A stretch of DNA of 64,000 nt from Arthrobacter sp. StoSoilB22 (GCF_019977315.1 NZ_AP024652.1:3038001-3102000); one strand, 5' to 3'. Shown: positions 8,076-17,188, numbered from the stretch's first letter. Numbers and translations are program-made. The notes: a model not told the origin generated them from the letters alone.

Positions 8076-9380
8076 TCAGGGCGGATAGTCCCCGCCGCCG
8101 GGGAGCGGAGCCCACGCCCACAGCCACACCACCCAGACGATCTGGAGGAGGACGAACATCACCACGACCGTCCCCCGGTACGCTTTGGATTTGGAGAGCA
8201 ACGCCACCGCCAAGGCCAGGGGAAAAAGCGGCAGCAGCATTCTGAAGGTACTGGTCTGGGGGTGAAGGAAGACCAGCAGGTAGCCCATGTAACAAGCGCA
8301 CCAAAGCCGCAACTCAGTTCCCAGCGCCCTGACCGGCCTGGACATCATGACCAGCACGAAAAGCGCCGTGAAGACGAACGGGGCCAACACGCCCAACACA
8401 GGACCGAACAGCATCCGACCCGTGTCGAACCACGGCTTGAAAGGCACAAGATCGTGCCCCCGCCACGCTGTTTCCGTGCGTGTGTAGGCAGTGAGTTCAC
8501 CGGTGGTTGCCCAGGCAATGGCTGGCCACGCGAGAGCTCCAATGCCCGCCGCAAGCACCATCGCCCCCAGCGAGAGCAAGCTGCGCACCGACGTCGCGTC
8601 GTCACCGCCTGACGCGGGGGCTGACAGCGTCCCCGAAGGCCTGAAGCGCTGCCACAGACGCCAGAGCAACAGCAATCCCACCATGGCGGCAAACGGGACT
8701 CCCGTGGGCCTGGAAAGACACATGAGAAGCACTACCGGAATTGCCGCCAGATATCGGCCGCGGACCACCAGCAACAACGAGCCGGACAACAGCAGCAGGT
8801 TTAAGGACTCGGCATACGGGACCTGAAGGATTGGGGACACCGGAAAAGTGGAAACGAAGACGACGCCCCACAGCGCCGCGCGCTTACCTTCGAACTCGCG
8901 GAAGAGCTTGTAAATCACCAAAGCGGCGCCCACACCCGCCACCATGGCGATGATGGTGAGCGCCGGGAGGGTTCCTATCCCGGTGGCTGCCGCGAGACCC
9001 CGGGCCAGGAAGGGAAAGAGTGCATAGAACGCCCATGCGTTTTGCTGAACGACGCCGTTCGCGTCCACGGGCAGGACCGAGGGATAGCCCTTATCAGCCG
9101 CTTCCTGATACCAGCGTCCATCCCAGATAGTGATGAAGTTCCAGTAATCCGGAGCGGGCGGGAACCACGGGTTGGTTCCTTGGTGAATGGCTGCCGCCAT
9201 GAAGATGCAGGCACTGACCAGCCGGGCCACCACAAATATCAAGGTAACCTGCAGCCACCAAGGCCATCCGGCCATTCCGGCGACGGCAGCTGATAGACCC
9301 AAGGACAGCCGGTCCGCGGGTCCCCGCGCCCCTTGCGTCTTTGAGCCAGGGGGCTGCGAGGCTGGAGTCCGCGAGCTCAC
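8076..9380 (-). CDS. GT-C type integral membrane glycosyltransferase (PIG-V/mannosyltransferase-like)
   Basis: 434 residues with about nine hydrophobic segments, for example WWLQVTLIFVVARLVSACIF near the N-terminus and TVVVMFVLLQIVWVVWLWAW near the end. An acidic loop after helix one (WNFITIWDGRWYQEAADKGYP) fits the catalytic Asp region of GT-C/PIG-V mannosyltransferases, which use polyprenyl-phosphate sugars at the outer face of the membrane. The GTG start at 9380 overlaps the stop of the DivIVA-domain gene (GTGA), so translation is coupled. The sugar and acceptor are unknown. Confidence 0.75.
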   Translation of the reverse strand: MSSRTPASQPPGSKTQGARGPADRLSLGLSAAVAGMAGWPWWLQVTLIFVVARLVSACIFMAAAIHQGTNPWFPPAPDYWNFITIWDGRWYQEAADKGYPSVLPVDANGVVQQNAWAFYALFPFLARGLAAATGIGTLPALTIIAMVAGVGAALVIYKLFREFEGKRAALWGVVFVSTFPVSPILQVPYAESLNLLLLSGSLLLVVRGRYLAAIPVVLLMCLSRPTGVPFAAMVGLLLLWRLWQRFRPSGTLSAPASGGDDATSVRSLLSLGAMVLAAGIGALAWPAIAWATTGELTAYTRTETAWRGHDLVPFKPWFDTGRMLFGPVLGVLAPFVFTALFVLVMMSRPVRALGTELRLWCACYMGYLLVFLHPQTSTFRMLLPLFPLALAVALLSKSKAYRGTVVVMFVLLQIVWVVWLWAWAPLPGGGDYPP

Positions 9381-9709
9381 TGCCGGGTCCGGCCGGTTTC
9401 GCCGTCCTCGCCACGACGCTGAACCAGCGCGCCCAACCGTTGGATCTCGCGATCCTTGGCCTGCAACTGGTCCCTGAGCTCGTCGAGGACCTGGTCCACC
9501 TGATCCATCCGATAGCCACGGAGGCCAAGCGCAAAACGGAGGGAATCGACGTCGACGGGCTTGGCGTCCTCCGGCAGCAGGACAGCGGGCAGGTTGGGAA
9601 CGGGTTGCTCCAGTCCCGATCCAAGAGAGCGCCCCTTGACGATTCCGGCACCGAGATACAACGCAGCGCCGACGAGGACTATCGCGAGAAACACCAGGAA
9701 AAAGCTCAC
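9377..9709 (-). CDS. Membrane-anchored DivIVA-domain protein
   Basis: 110 residues. One N-terminal membrane helix (FFLVFLAIVLVGAALYLGAGI) is followed by the DivIVA-type motif VDVDSLRFALGLRGYRMDQV and a coiled coil (VDQVLDELRDQLQAKDREIQ). Proteins of this type sense curved membrane at poles or septa; this one is far shorter than Wag31 and is membrane-tethered, like Rv1209 of M. tuberculosis. Coupling to a GT-C glycosyltransferase suggests placement of envelope glycosylation, which is inference. Confidence 0.82.
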   Translation of the reverse strand: MSFFLVFLAIVLVGAALYLGAGIVKGRSLGSGLEQPVPNLPAVLLPEDAKPVDVDSLRFALGLRGYRMDQVDQVLDELRDQLQAKDREIQRLGALVQRRGEDGETGRTRQ

Positions 9710-9735
9710 AGGTCCATCGTGCCAGAAACGAAGGT

Positions 9736-10575
9736 CTACTCCGGGCGCTGGTCTCCGTTGGGAGTCGGAGGCAACGGCGCGCCATGTAGGACGCGGTGCA
9801 CGGCGTCGGCGGGGTCATCCACCAACTGGATCAGGTCAAGGTCCTTCTCCGAAACCATGCCCTCTGCCACCAAGGTCTCCCGGATCCACTCGATCATGGG
9901 ACCCCAGAACCGCACTCCCAGAAGAACAATGGGGAAGGAAGTGACCTTACGTGTTTGCACCAGCACCATGGCTTCGAACAATTCATCGAGAGTCCCTAGT
10001 CCTCCGGGAAGCACCACGAAGCCTTGCGCGTACTTGACGAACATGGTTTTGCGGGCGAAGAAGTAGCGGAAATTGATGCCCAAATCCACCCATTGGTTGA
10101 GCCCCTGCTCGAAGGGAAGTTCGATGCCCAGGCCAACGGAAACGCCATTGCCCTCCACAGCCCCCTTATTGGCAGCTTCCATGGATCCCGGGCCACCGCC
10201 GGTAATCACGGCCACGCCGGCTTCAGCAAGCTTGCGGCCCACATCCACGGCCATCTCGTAGTACTCGGATCCGGGTTTGGTCCGCGCGGAGCCAAACACA
10301 CTAACGGCAGGACCCAGATCAGCCAAGGCTCCGAAGCCCTCTACGAACTCACTCTGGATTCGCAGGACACGCCACGGATCGGTGTGGATGAACTGCCCGG
10401 CACCGCTGGTATCCAGCAAATGCTGGTCCGACATTCCCGTGTCAGCCTGTTTGCGCCGAAGCTCAAGGGAGCCTTTGTGCTTGGCGGGGGCGACCTCCGA
10501 AGGGAGGGGCACATGGGTGCCCGTGACGCGGCCGTTGGCATCCGGACGGGGAACGTGGTGCTGGCTCATGCTCAT
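9736..10575 (-). CDS. LOG family protein (TIGR00730), cytokinin-nucleotide phosphoribohydrolase-like
   Basis: 279 residues with a Rossmann-like fold. SVFGSARTKPGSEYYE, VITGGGPGSMEAANKGA and the signature VVLPGGLGTLDELFE (about residues 190-204) are diagnostic of the LOG/'lysine decarboxylase-like' family. Members release ribose 5-phosphate from nucleotides; true lysine decarboxylase activity is not expected. An extra N-terminal ~85 residues carry a basic, His-rich start. ATG 10575 is favoured because TAGCCT ends six bases upstream. Confidence 0.88.
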   Translation of the reverse strand: MSMSQHHVPRPDANGRVTGTHVPLPSEVAPAKHKGSLELRRKQADTGMSDQHLLDTSGAGQFIHTDPWRVLRIQSEFVEGFGALADLGPAVSVFGSARTKPGSEYYEMAVDVGRKLAEAGVAVITGGGPGSMEAANKGAVEGNGVSVGLGIELPFEQGLNQWVDLGINFRYFFARKTMFVKYAQGFVVLPGGLGTLDELFEAMVLVQTRKVTSFPIVLLGVRFWGPMIEWIRETLVAEGMVSEKDLDLIQLVDDPADAVHRVLHGAPLPPTPNGDQRPE

Positions 10576-10581
10576 TGCCCA

Positions 10582-10587
10582 AGGCTA
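10582..10587 (-). promoter_or_regulatory. -10 element, probable leaderless promoter of the LOG gene
   Basis: TAGCCT on the minus strand, six bases before the ATG at 10575; no ribosome-binding site fits between. Confidence 0.45.
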
Positions 10588-10726
10588 GCGCGGATGACGG
10601 CGCGCTCCGTGGCAGCGACCCGCATCTTGCATTGCAGTCTGGTATATCGCTGTGGGGCAGGTTTCTGTTCAGTCACGATCTTCAGGAAGTTGCCGTGACC
10701 GTGGTCATATTTGCTTCTTTGTTCGC

Positions 10727-10732
10727 TAGATT
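10727..10732 (+). promoter_or_regulatory. -10 element, probable leaderless promoter of gluA
   Basis: TAGATT ends six bases before the gluA ATG at 10739. The 163-bp divergent gap 10576-10738 holds this and the LOG promoter and no other feature I can recognise. Confidence 0.5.
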
Positions 10733-10738
10733 CGTCGT

Positions 10739-11494
10739 ATGACTACTCAAGCGTCCGGCGATGCCCTCGTCTCCCTGAACGGCGTCAATAAGCACTACGG
10801 TCAATTGCATGTCCTCAAAGACATCAACCTTCAGGTTAAGAAGGGTGAAGTGGTGGTGGTTATCGGACCATCCGGATCCGGTAAATCCACTCTCTGCCGT
10901 GCGATCAACCGCTTGGAAACAATCGACGACGGCGACATCGCCATCGACGGGAAGAAGCTTCCCGAAGAAGGCAAGGACCTCGCGCACCTGCGTGCCGACG
11001 TCGGCATGGTCTTCCAGTCCTTCAACCTGTTCGCCCACAAGACGATTCTTGAGAACGTCACGCTGGGTCCCATCAAGGTGAAGAAAGTGGCCAAGGGTAC
11101 GGCCGACAAGGAAGCCATGGCCCTCCTGGAACGCGTAGGCGTTGGCCACCAAGCCCCGAAGCTTCCCGCCCAGCTCTCAGGCGGCCAGCAGCAACGTGTG
11201 GCCATTGCCCGCGCTCTTGCCATGAAGCCTAAGGTCATGCTGTTCGACGAACCTACGTCGGCACTGGACCCCGAGATGATCAACGAAGTGTTGGACGTCA
11301 TGATCCAGCTGGCCAAGGAAGGCATGACCATGATCGTGGTCACCCACGAGATGGGCTTCGCCCGCAAGGCTGCCGACCGCGTGGTGTTCATGGCTGACGG
11401 CCAGATCGTCGAGGACGCCACCCCCGAGGAATTCTTCACCAACCCGAAGAGCACCCGCGCAAAGGACTTCTTGTCCAAGCTCTTGACCCACTAG
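10739..11494 (+). CDS. gluA: Glutamate-type amino-acid ABC transporter, ATP-binding protein
   Basis: 251 residues, a complete ABC ATPase: Walker [10 protein letters not shown] (about residue 43), Q-loop VFQSFNLF, signature LSGGQQQR, Walker [14 protein letters not shown], and H-loop VVTHEMGFA. It is closest in type to GluA/GlnQ/HisP, the polar amino-acid importers. It heads a four-gene operon with a binding lipoprotein and two permeases, which together import glutamate or a related amino acid; the exact substrate is inferred from the gene order gluABCD known in corynebacteria. Confidence 0.93.
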   Translation: MTTQASGDALVSLNGVNKHYGQLHVLKDINLQVKKGEVVVVIGPSGSGKSTLCRAINRLETIDDGDIAIDGKKLPEEGKDLAHLRADVGMVFQSFNLFAHKTILENVTLGPIKVKKVAKGTADKEAMALLERVGVGHQAPKLPAQLSGGQQQRVAIARALAMKPKVMLFDEPTSALDPEMINEVLDVMIQLAKEGMTMIVVTHEMGFARKAADRVVFMADGQIVEDATPEEFFTNPKSTRAKDFLSKLLTH

Positions 11495-11550
11495 CTCCTT
11501 ACCGCCAGCACCCCCGGCCGTAAGGCGGCCACCCATATGAAAGGAACACC

Positions 11551-12429
11551 ATGAAGTCTCTTATTACCCGGAGGAAGTCACTCCTGGTGGCCGCATCGGC
11601 TGCGCTTGCTCTCTCGCTGAGCGCTTGCGGCGGCGGCAGCACCACAACTACTCCCCCGGTTGCTTCGGCAAGCTTCGAAGCCGGCACCACCATGGAGAAG
11701 CTCAACAAGGCCGGGACCATCAAGATCGGAACCAAATTCGATCAGCCGTTGTTCGGCCAGAAGGGCCTTGATGGCAAGCCTGTCGGTTTCGACGTTGAAA
11801 TGGGCAAGGCAATCGCCGCAAAACTGGGCATCGCCGCGGACAAAATCGAGTGGGTAGAGACGGTCTCCCAAAACCGCGAGTCGTTCATCGAGCAGGGTCG
11901 CGTGGACCTCGTTATCGCCACGTACACCATCAACGATGCCCGTAAGGAAAAGGTCTCCTTCGCCGGACCGTACTACGAAGCTGGCCAGGCTCTGCTGGTG
12001 AATAAGGACGACAACTCCATCACCAAGCCTGAAGATGTTGCCGGCAAGAAGGTCTGCTCCGTTACGGGTTCCACCCCGGCCAAGACCATCGCCGAGAAGT
12101 ACAACGCAGAGGTAGTCCCCGCGGCCACCTACACCGCTTGCCTGGAACCGCTGCGCAACAAGCAGGTCGTCGCGGTCACCACTGACAACGTGATCCTTGC
12201 CGGCTATGTGGACAAGGAACCGGATGCTTTCAAGCTCGCCTCGGATGAAACCTTCACCAAGGAGCCTTACGGCATCGGTCTGAAGAAGGATGACACTGTC
12301 TTCCGCAACTGGATCAACGATCAGCTTGAGGGCTTCGCCAAGGACGATACCTACAAGAAGGCTTGGGAAGCCACAGCAGGCAAGGTCATCAAGACCGCAC
12401 CTGAACTTCCTACGATCAACCGCTACTAG
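11551..12429 (+). CDS. gluB: Glutamate-type ABC transporter, substrate-binding lipoprotein
   Basis: 292 residues. A lipoprotein signal peptide ends at the lipobox LSACGGG (Cys near residue 26). The mature part is a family 3 solute-binding fold: GTIKIGTKFDQPLFG, VGFDVEMGKAIAAKLG, ESFIEQGRVDLVIATYTIND and YEAGQALLVNKDD. An AAAGGAA site precedes the ATG. A 17-bp perfect stem follows at 12439-12477, before the permease genes. Confidence 0.92.
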   Translation: MKSLITRRKSLLVAASAALALSLSACGGGSTTTTPPVASASFEAGTTMEKLNKAGTIKIGTKFDQPLFGQKGLDGKPVGFDVEMGKAIAAKLGIAADKIEWVETVSQNRESFIEQGRVDLVIATYTINDARKEKVSFAGPYYEAGQALLVNKDDNSITKPEDVAGKKVCSVTGSTPAKTIAEKYNAEVVPAATYTACLEPLRNKQVVAVTTDNVILAGYVDKEPDAFKLASDETFTKEPYGIGLKKDDTVFRNWINDQLEGFAKDDTYKKAWEATAGKVIKTAPELPTINRY

Positions 12430-12438
12430 TCGGGACCC

Positions 12439-12477
12439 GTCAACTGCCGCCGCCCCCTCCGGGCGGCGGCAGTTGAC
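12439..12477 (+). terminator. Intercistronic hairpin between gluB and gluC
   Basis: Perfect 17-bp stem (12439-12455 with 12461-12477) and five-base loop, with no U-run. It probably stabilises the upstream gluAB message or partly stops transcription, so that the binding protein outnumbers the permeases. Confidence 0.6.
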
Positions 12478-12522
12478 GAATCCAGGACCCTGTTCCCTGA
12501 TTAGCTGCAGCCAAAGGAAGCC

Positions 12523-13173
12523 ATGGACGCCGTCATAGCAAGCCTCCCCGAATACTGGGACGGATTTCTCCGAACCCTGTATCTCTCCGTAATTTCAGGA
12601 ATCATTGCCCTCATTGTCGGCACACTCCTGGCGGCCATGAGGGTTTCCCCCGTGGCAGCACTTCGCGGTTTCAGCATGTTCTATGTTGAAGTGGCGCGTA
12701 ACACCCCGTTGACCATCATTTTCTTTTTCGCCGCCATTGTTTTGCCCCGATTGGGCGTCAAGTTCGAACAATTCGAAGTTGCTGCCATCATCGCGTTGAG
12801 CAGCTACACGGCCGCCTTCATCGCCGAAGCGGTCCGTTCCGGTGTCAACAGCGTGCCTGTGGGCCAGGCAGAAGCTGCCCGCAGCGTCGGCATGACCTTC
12901 ACCCAGGTCCTCGGCTTCATCGTCCTCCCCCAAGCCGTGCGGACCGTCATACCCCCGTTGATCAACATCCTGATTGCCTTGGTCAAAAACTCCTCGGTGG
13001 CCGGCGCATTCTTCGTCCTGGAGCTTTTCGGTTACGGCCGGCAGCTCTCCAACGACTACGGCAACCAGGTCCTCTGGATCCTCCTCGGAGTGGCGTTCTT
13101 CTACCTCTTGATCACAGTTCCCTTGGGACTCCTGGCGCACTTTGTTGAACGAAAGGTGGCGATTGCCCGATGA
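12523..13173 (+). CDS. gluC: Amino-acid ABC transporter permease
   Basis: 216 residues with five predicted membrane helices. It belongs to the HisM/GlnP family: the N-terminal GFLRTLYLSVISGIIALIVG and the EAA loop EAARSVGMTFTQVLGFIVLP (about residues 115-134) that contacts the ATPase. The last four bases overlap the gluD start (ATGA). Confidence 0.92.
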   Translation: MDAVIASLPEYWDGFLRTLYLSVISGIIALIVGTLLAAMRVSPVAALRGFSMFYVEVARNTPLTIIFFFAAIVLPRLGVKFEQFEVAAIIALSSYTAAFIAEAVRSGVNSVPVGQAEAARSVGMTFTQVLGFIVLPQAVRTVIPPLINILIALVKNSSVAGAFFVLELFGYGRQLSNDYGNQVLWILLGVAFFYLLITVPLGLLAHFVERKVAIAR

Positions 13174-14018
13174 CATCGGTCCTTTACGACGTCCCCGGGC
13201 CCAAGGCCCGCCTCTATTCGCTCATCGGCTCTGCCGCCGGCGTTCTGATCATTCTTGGCATCCTGGCTATCGCTGTCATAACGCTGGCGCAGCAGGGTAT
13301 CTTCGATGCCGACCGCTGGGAGATTTTCTACGGCCCCATGGCGCCGGACGTCTGGAACCTGATCGGCCAGGGCATCGTTTCCACCCTGACCGCTGCTGCC
13401 GTTGCAGCCGTGATCGCGTTCCCCCTGGGTATCGCGCTCTGCCTCCTGCGCATCTCCCTGATTCCCTGGGTCCGTATACCAACGCAGGTAGTGCTGGAGT
13501 TCCTCCGCGGCATGCCTGTGGTGCTCATGATGTTGTTCGTCCTGCTGGTTTTCGCCACGGGACAGTTCCAAGCCGTTGTTGTTGGCCTGGTTCTCTACAA
13601 CGCCGCTATCTTCGCTGAAATTCTCCGTGCCGGCATCCAGTCCCTCCCCAAGGGACAACGCGAGGCTGGTTTGGCCATTGGCCTCCGCAGCTTCCAGTCA
13701 CGGATGTCCATCGAATTCCCGCAGGCTGTGCGCCGCATGCTTCCCTCATTGGTTGCCCAGTTGGTGGTTCTGCTCAAGGACACCTCGCTGGGCTACATCG
13801 TCGGTTACGAGGAACTGCTCCGGAAGATCCAGATCATGGCCGACTTCCTGGGCCCGGACTTCCTGTTCCCGGCGTTCTTTGTGGGCGCGGCCATCTACAT
13901 CCTGATCAACCTGACAGTGTCGCGGATTGCCATCTGGATTGAACGCCGCGGTTCCAAAAAAACCGCTGGCGGCACGGCCAAGGCGACCGCAGCCGGAGCG
14001 GTTCCCACCGCCAAGTAG
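13170..14018 (+). CDS. gluD: Amino-acid ABC transporter permease
   Basis: 282 residues, second permease of the heterodimer. The EAA loop REAGLAIGLRSFQSRMSIEF is present, with helices before and after it. The N-terminus is longer than in GluC (an extra helix, VLIILGILAIAVITLA), and the C-terminal tail is Lys/Thr/Ala rich, as often seen in GluD. A strong terminator follows. Confidence 0.92.
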   Translation: MTSVLYDVPGPKARLYSLIGSAAGVLIILGILAIAVITLAQQGIFDADRWEIFYGPMAPDVWNLIGQGIVSTLTAAAVAAVIAFPLGIALCLLRISLIPWVRIPTQVVLEFLRGMPVVLMMLFVLLVFATGQFQAVVVGLVLYNAAIFAEILRAGIQSLPKGQREAGLAIGLRSFQSRMSIEFPQAVRRMLPSLVAQLVVLLKDTSLGYIVGYEELLRKIQIMADFLGPDFLFPAFFVGAAIYILINLTVSRIAIWIERRGSKKTAGGTAKATAAGAVPTAK

Positions 14019-14031
14019 TTCTCTGGCAAGC

Positions 14032-14075
14032 AAACGGCGGGTCCGGTTCCAATGGAACCGGACCCGCCGTTTTTG
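14032..14075. terminator. Terminator after gluABCD, shared with dapE
   Basis: AAACGGCGGGTCCGGTTCC pairs with GGAACCGGACCCGCCGTTT around the loop AAT, followed by a T-run on the plus strand. It lies between convergent gluD and dapE. Confidence 0.88.
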
Positions 14076-14096
14076 ATTTCTTGAACGTGCTCGGGA

Positions 14097-15221
14097 CTAC
14101 GGCGCCAGCCACGTCCTCAGTGCACGGAGGCACTCACGGATGGCATCGGCGTCGACGTGCTCGTTGTCCTTGTGCGCCAGCAAAGGATCGCCGGGGCCGA
14201 AGTTCACCGCCGGGATGCCCAGTTCACTGAAACGCGCGACGTCGGTCCATCCGTATTTGGGTTTGGGCTCGGCACCGACTGCGGCGATGAAGGACGCGGC
14301 GGCGGGGTGATTGAGTCCGGGCCTCGCGCCGGCAGCAGCGTCTGTACGGACGACGTCGAATCCTTCCAGAAGCTCCCTGACGATGGCCTCTGCCTGGTCC
14401 GGATTCTTGTCTGGAGCGAAACGGTAGTTGATCTCCACCACGCAGCGGTCCGGGATGACGTTCCCTGCCGTGCCCCCGTTGATTTTCACGGCGTTCAGGC
14501 TTTCGCGGTAATCCAGGCCGTCCACGTTGATGGTCTGTGGCTCGTAAGCGGCGAGCCGCGCCAGGATGGGTGCCGCGGCGTGGATCGCGTTGATGCCCAT
14601 CCATGCGCGGGCTGAGTGGGCTGTTTCGCCGATAGTGGTGGCCTCGAAACGGCTGGTTCCGTTGCAACCGCCTTCCACCGTGCCGTGGGTTGGCTCCAAC
14701 AAAATTGCGAAGTCACCCTTCAGCAGATCTCCGTGGTTCCGAACCAACCTGCCGAGTCCGCTCTTGACCGCTTCCACCTCTTCATGGTCATAAAAGACGA
14801 AGGTGACGTCCTTGTCCGGCTGCCTACCGTCGTCGAAGAGTGTTGCCGCAAGCGCCAGCTGCACCGCCACGCCGCCCTTCATATCCGTGGTGCCGCGGCC
14901 ATACAGCACGCCTTCACCAGGAACGCCGGACTCCCAGGTGGCCGGAACTGTACCCAAGGAGCCCTCAACCGTAGGCAGGGGCACGGTGTCCAGGTGTCCG
15001 GCCAGGATGACACGCTCCGAGCGGCCGAGTTCGGTCCGTGCAATGATGGCGTCGCCGTCCCGGATCACGGTATAGGCAGGAATGGCGCGCAAAGCTGCCT
15101 CGACGGCGTCGGCGAGTTCGGTCTCGTTGCCGGAAACGCTGTTGAAGTCGATGATCGCAGCCGTCAGCAAGGCAACGTCCTGGCGCAGGTCAAGGAGGGC
15201 GGGGGCAGGGTTCAAAGTCAC
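14097..15221 (-). CDS. dapE: Succinyl-diaminopimelate desuccinylase
   Basis: 374 residues of the M20 peptidase family, actinobacterial DapE type. Zinc-site segments are visible: ILAGHLDTVPL (metal His and catalytic Asp), GRGTTDMKGGVAV (bridging Asp), and YDHEEVEAVKSGLG (catalytic Glu). The late metal His lies in LLAHKDNEHVD. It removes succinate from N-succinyl-LL-DAP in the lysine and peptidoglycan pathway. The GTG at 15221 follows a TAGGCT hexamer by six bases. It is divergent from dapD, which makes its precursor two steps earlier. Confidence 0.93.
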   Translation of the reverse strand: MTLNPAPALLDLRQDVALLTAAIIDFNSVSGNETELADAVEAALRAIPAYTVIRDGDAIIARTELGRSERVILAGHLDTVPLPTVEGSLGTVPATWESGVPGEGVLYGRGTTDMKGGVAVQLALAATLFDDGRQPDKDVTFVFYDHEEVEAVKSGLGRLVRNHGDLLKGDFAILLEPTHGTVEGGCNGTSRFEATTIGETAHSARAWMGINAIHAAAPILARLAAYEPQTINVDGLDYRESLNAVKINGGTAGNVIPDRCVVEINYRFAPDKNPDQAEAIVRELLEGFDVVRTDAAAGARPGLNHPAAASFIAAVGAEPKPKYGWTDVARFSELGIPAVNFGPGDPLLAHKDNEHVDADAIRECLRALRTWLAP

Positions 15222-15227
15222 CCGTCC

Positions 15228-15233
15228 AGCCTA
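15228..15233 (-). promoter_or_regulatory. -10 element of dapE, probable leaderless promoter
   Basis: TAGGCT on the minus strand, six bases before GTG 15221. Confidence 0.5.
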
Positions 15234-15294
15234 ATGCCCGCAAATGCGACTTCTGTGGTGTGAGACAGGTTTTAACCGACCTCCGCCTGCTGGA

Positions 15295-15300
15295 TAGACT
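15295..15300 (+). promoter_or_regulatory. -10 element of dapD, probable leaderless promoter
   Basis: TAGACT six bases before ATG 15307, with a possible -35 TTAACC at 15272-15277 (17-base spacing). It shares an 85-bp gap with the divergent dapE promoter. Confidence 0.55.
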
Positions 15301-15306
15301 TGGCGC

Positions 15307-16332
15307 ATGACTGAAACTGCCTCCTCTGCTGTGCCCGCAACCGCGCCCGCCAACCCCCGATCGGCTTATGGCTTCGGCCTCGCCACCATCGCCACCTCGG
15401 CTTCCGGGGAAGCAACCGTGCTGGACGTCTGGTACCCGGCACCCGCACTTGGCGTTGCGGCCGAAACCCTCCGTGACGTTGAGAATGCCGACCCCGCGCT
15501 CACTGCACTGGCCAACGACGGCAAGGATGCCGACCGCGGGACGGAGCAGAAAGTGGTCTTCGCGCAGATCGACCTCGACGCCGCCCCGGCAGACACTGCC
15601 GATGCTTACCTGCGTTTGCACCTCCTCTCCCACCGCCTGGTCAAACCGAACAGCATCAATCTGGACGGCGTCTTCGGCAAGCTGCCCAACGTGGTGTGGA
15701 CCAACTTCGGCCCCGCCGCCGTTGACGGCTTCGAGTTGACCCGCGCACGCCTTCGCAAGCGCGGCAACGTTGTGGTGTACGGCGTGGATAAGTTCCCGCG
15801 GATGGTTGACTACGTGGTTCCCACGGGTGTGCGCATTGCCGACGCCGACCGCGTCCGCTTGGGTGCCCACCTCGCCGAGGGCACCACTGTGATGCACGAA
15901 GGCTTCGTGAACTTCAACGCCGGCACCCTGGGCACCTCCATGGTGGAAGGCCGCATCTCTGCTGGCGTTGTTGCCGGCGACGGTACAGACGTTGGCGGCG
16001 GAGCATCCATCATGGGCACGCTCTCCGGTGGCGGCAAGGAAAAGATCGCACTGGGCGAGCGCGTCCTGCTCGGTGCCAACTCCGGCGTAGGCATCAGCAT
16101 TGGTGACGACTCCGTGGTGGAGGCCGGACTCTACGTCACCGCCGGTACCCGTGTCCGCGTTCCGGGCCCCAAAGACGAAAACGGCGAGGACACCACCAAG
16201 ATCATCAAAGCCGTGGAACTCTCCGGCGTTCCCAACCTGCTCTTCCGCCGCAACTCCACCACCGGCGGCGTGGAAGTACTTCCCCGCAAGGGCCAAACGG
16301 TGGAGCTGAACGAGGCTCTCCACGCCAATTAG
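15307..16332 (+). CDS. dapD: Tetrahydrodipicolinate N-succinyltransferase (actinobacterial type)
   Basis: 341 residues. An alpha/beta N-terminal part is followed by a left-handed beta-helix (hexapeptide repeats such as [20 protein letters not shown] and [20 protein letters not shown]). The [17 protein letters not shown] segment is typical of the actinobacterial DapD subfamily. It transfers succinate from succinyl-CoA to tetrahydrodipicolinate and works as a trimer. The lysozyme-like gene follows 13 bases later. Confidence 0.92.
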   Translation: MTETASSAVPATAPANPRSAYGFGLATIATSASGEATVLDVWYPAPALGVAAETLRDVENADPALTALANDGKDADRGTEQKVVFAQIDLDAAPADTADAYLRLHLLSHRLVKPNSINLDGVFGKLPNVVWTNFGPAAVDGFELTRARLRKRGNVVVYGVDKFPRMVDYVVPTGVRIADADRVRLGAHLAEGTTVMHEGFVNFNAGTLGTSMVEGRISAGVVAGDGTDVGGGASIMGTLSGGGKEKIALGERVLLGANSGVGISIGDDSVVEAGLYVTAGTRVRVPGPKDENGEDTTKIIKAVELSGVPNLLFRRNSTTGGVEVLPRKGQTVELNEALHAN

Positions 16333-16345
16333 CAGGAGAGAATCA

Positions 16346-17188
16346 ATGCGCCGGTTCCGCCGCGCCATAGTTGCGGTGCTGGCTTTGGCCCTCGTAGCAG
16401 GTGCCATTTACGCGATAGTTGCAGTGCTGCAGCGCTCCGAGACACTTGTCACGGAGCGCTGCCTCGCCATGGTCGGTCCCGAAAGCCACGAGCTCGCCAC
16501 GGATCAGACAGCCAATGCTTCACTCATCTCCGCAATCTCCGTCCAGCGAGGGCTTCCACCACGGGCAGCAACCATTGCCCTGGCCACAGCCATGCAGGAA
16601 TCCAGGCTGCGGAACATCAACTACGGCGATGACGCCGGCCCGGACTCCCGTGGACTGTTCCAGCAAAGGCCCTCGCAGGGATGGGGAACCGAAGAACAGG
16701 TCATGGACCCCGTCTACGCATCGAACGCGTTCTATGACGGCTTGGTTAAGGTCCCAGGCTACGAATCCATGGAGATCACCCAGGCTGCCCAAGCGGTCCA
16801 ACGTTCAGCCTTCCCCCGCGCTTATGCCCAGCACGAAGGCATGGGCAGGGCCTTCGCTTCTGCTCTCACCGGTCACTCCGAGGCTGCACTGAACTGCGAA
16901 CTGCGCATGCCCGAGGCGGCTGGTGACCCTGCCGCCGTCGTTGATGAACTCACGACGGCGTTCGGCACCCAAGCGGCCACCGTACAGGGCCGCTCGGTGC
17001 AGCTGGACATCGATGGAACACTGGCCTGGGCTGTGGCCCATTGGGCAGTGGCCAACGCCAAGACGCTGTCCATTACCCAGGTGGACGTTGCTGGCCAGAC
17101 GTGGAATCGGGAGAAACGGGACAGCTGGCAACCTTCTGCCGCCCCACCTGAGATGGTCACCATCACGGTCTCCGCCCCCGCCACCTGA
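16346..17188 (+). CDS. Secreted or membrane-anchored lysozyme-like protein, function unproven
   Basis: 280 residues with an uncleaved-looking N-terminal helix (AIVAVLALALVAGAIYAIVA). Residues ~65-115 hold AMQESRLRNINYGDD and DSRGLFQQRPSQGWG; a Glu-Ser followed by a GLFQ-type motif resembles lytic transglycosylase/goose-lysozyme domains. The C-terminal part (AVAHWAVANAKTLSITQV) resembles a second small domain. The start follows an AGGAGAG site and it is probably cotranscribed with dapD, joining cell-wall precursor synthesis to a possible wall hydrolase. Similar proteins are often labelled only 'hypothetical'. Confidence 0.6.
   Translation: MRRFRRAIVAVLALALVAGAIYAIVAVLQRSETLVTERCLAMVGPESHELATDQTANASLISAISVQRGLPPRAATIALATAMQESRLRNINYGDDAGPDSRGLFQQRPSQGWGTEEQVMDPVYASNAFYDGLVKVPGYESMEITQAAQAVQRSAFPRAYAQHEGMGRAFASALTGHSEAALNCELRMPEAAGDPAAVVDELTTAFGTQAATVQGRSVQLDIDGTLAWAVAHWAVANAKTLSITQVDVAGQTWNREKRDSWQPSAAPPEMVTITVSAPAT

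Noticed and set aside
9381..9818. Extension of the glycosyltransferase to 580 residues
   Set aside because: The extra part lies within the DivIVA-domain gene in another frame; the GTGA overlap gives a better start.
9736..10575. Lysine decarboxylase
   Set aside because: Old family label. PGGLGTLDE marks LOG-type phosphoribohydrolases and there is no PLP decarboxylase fold.
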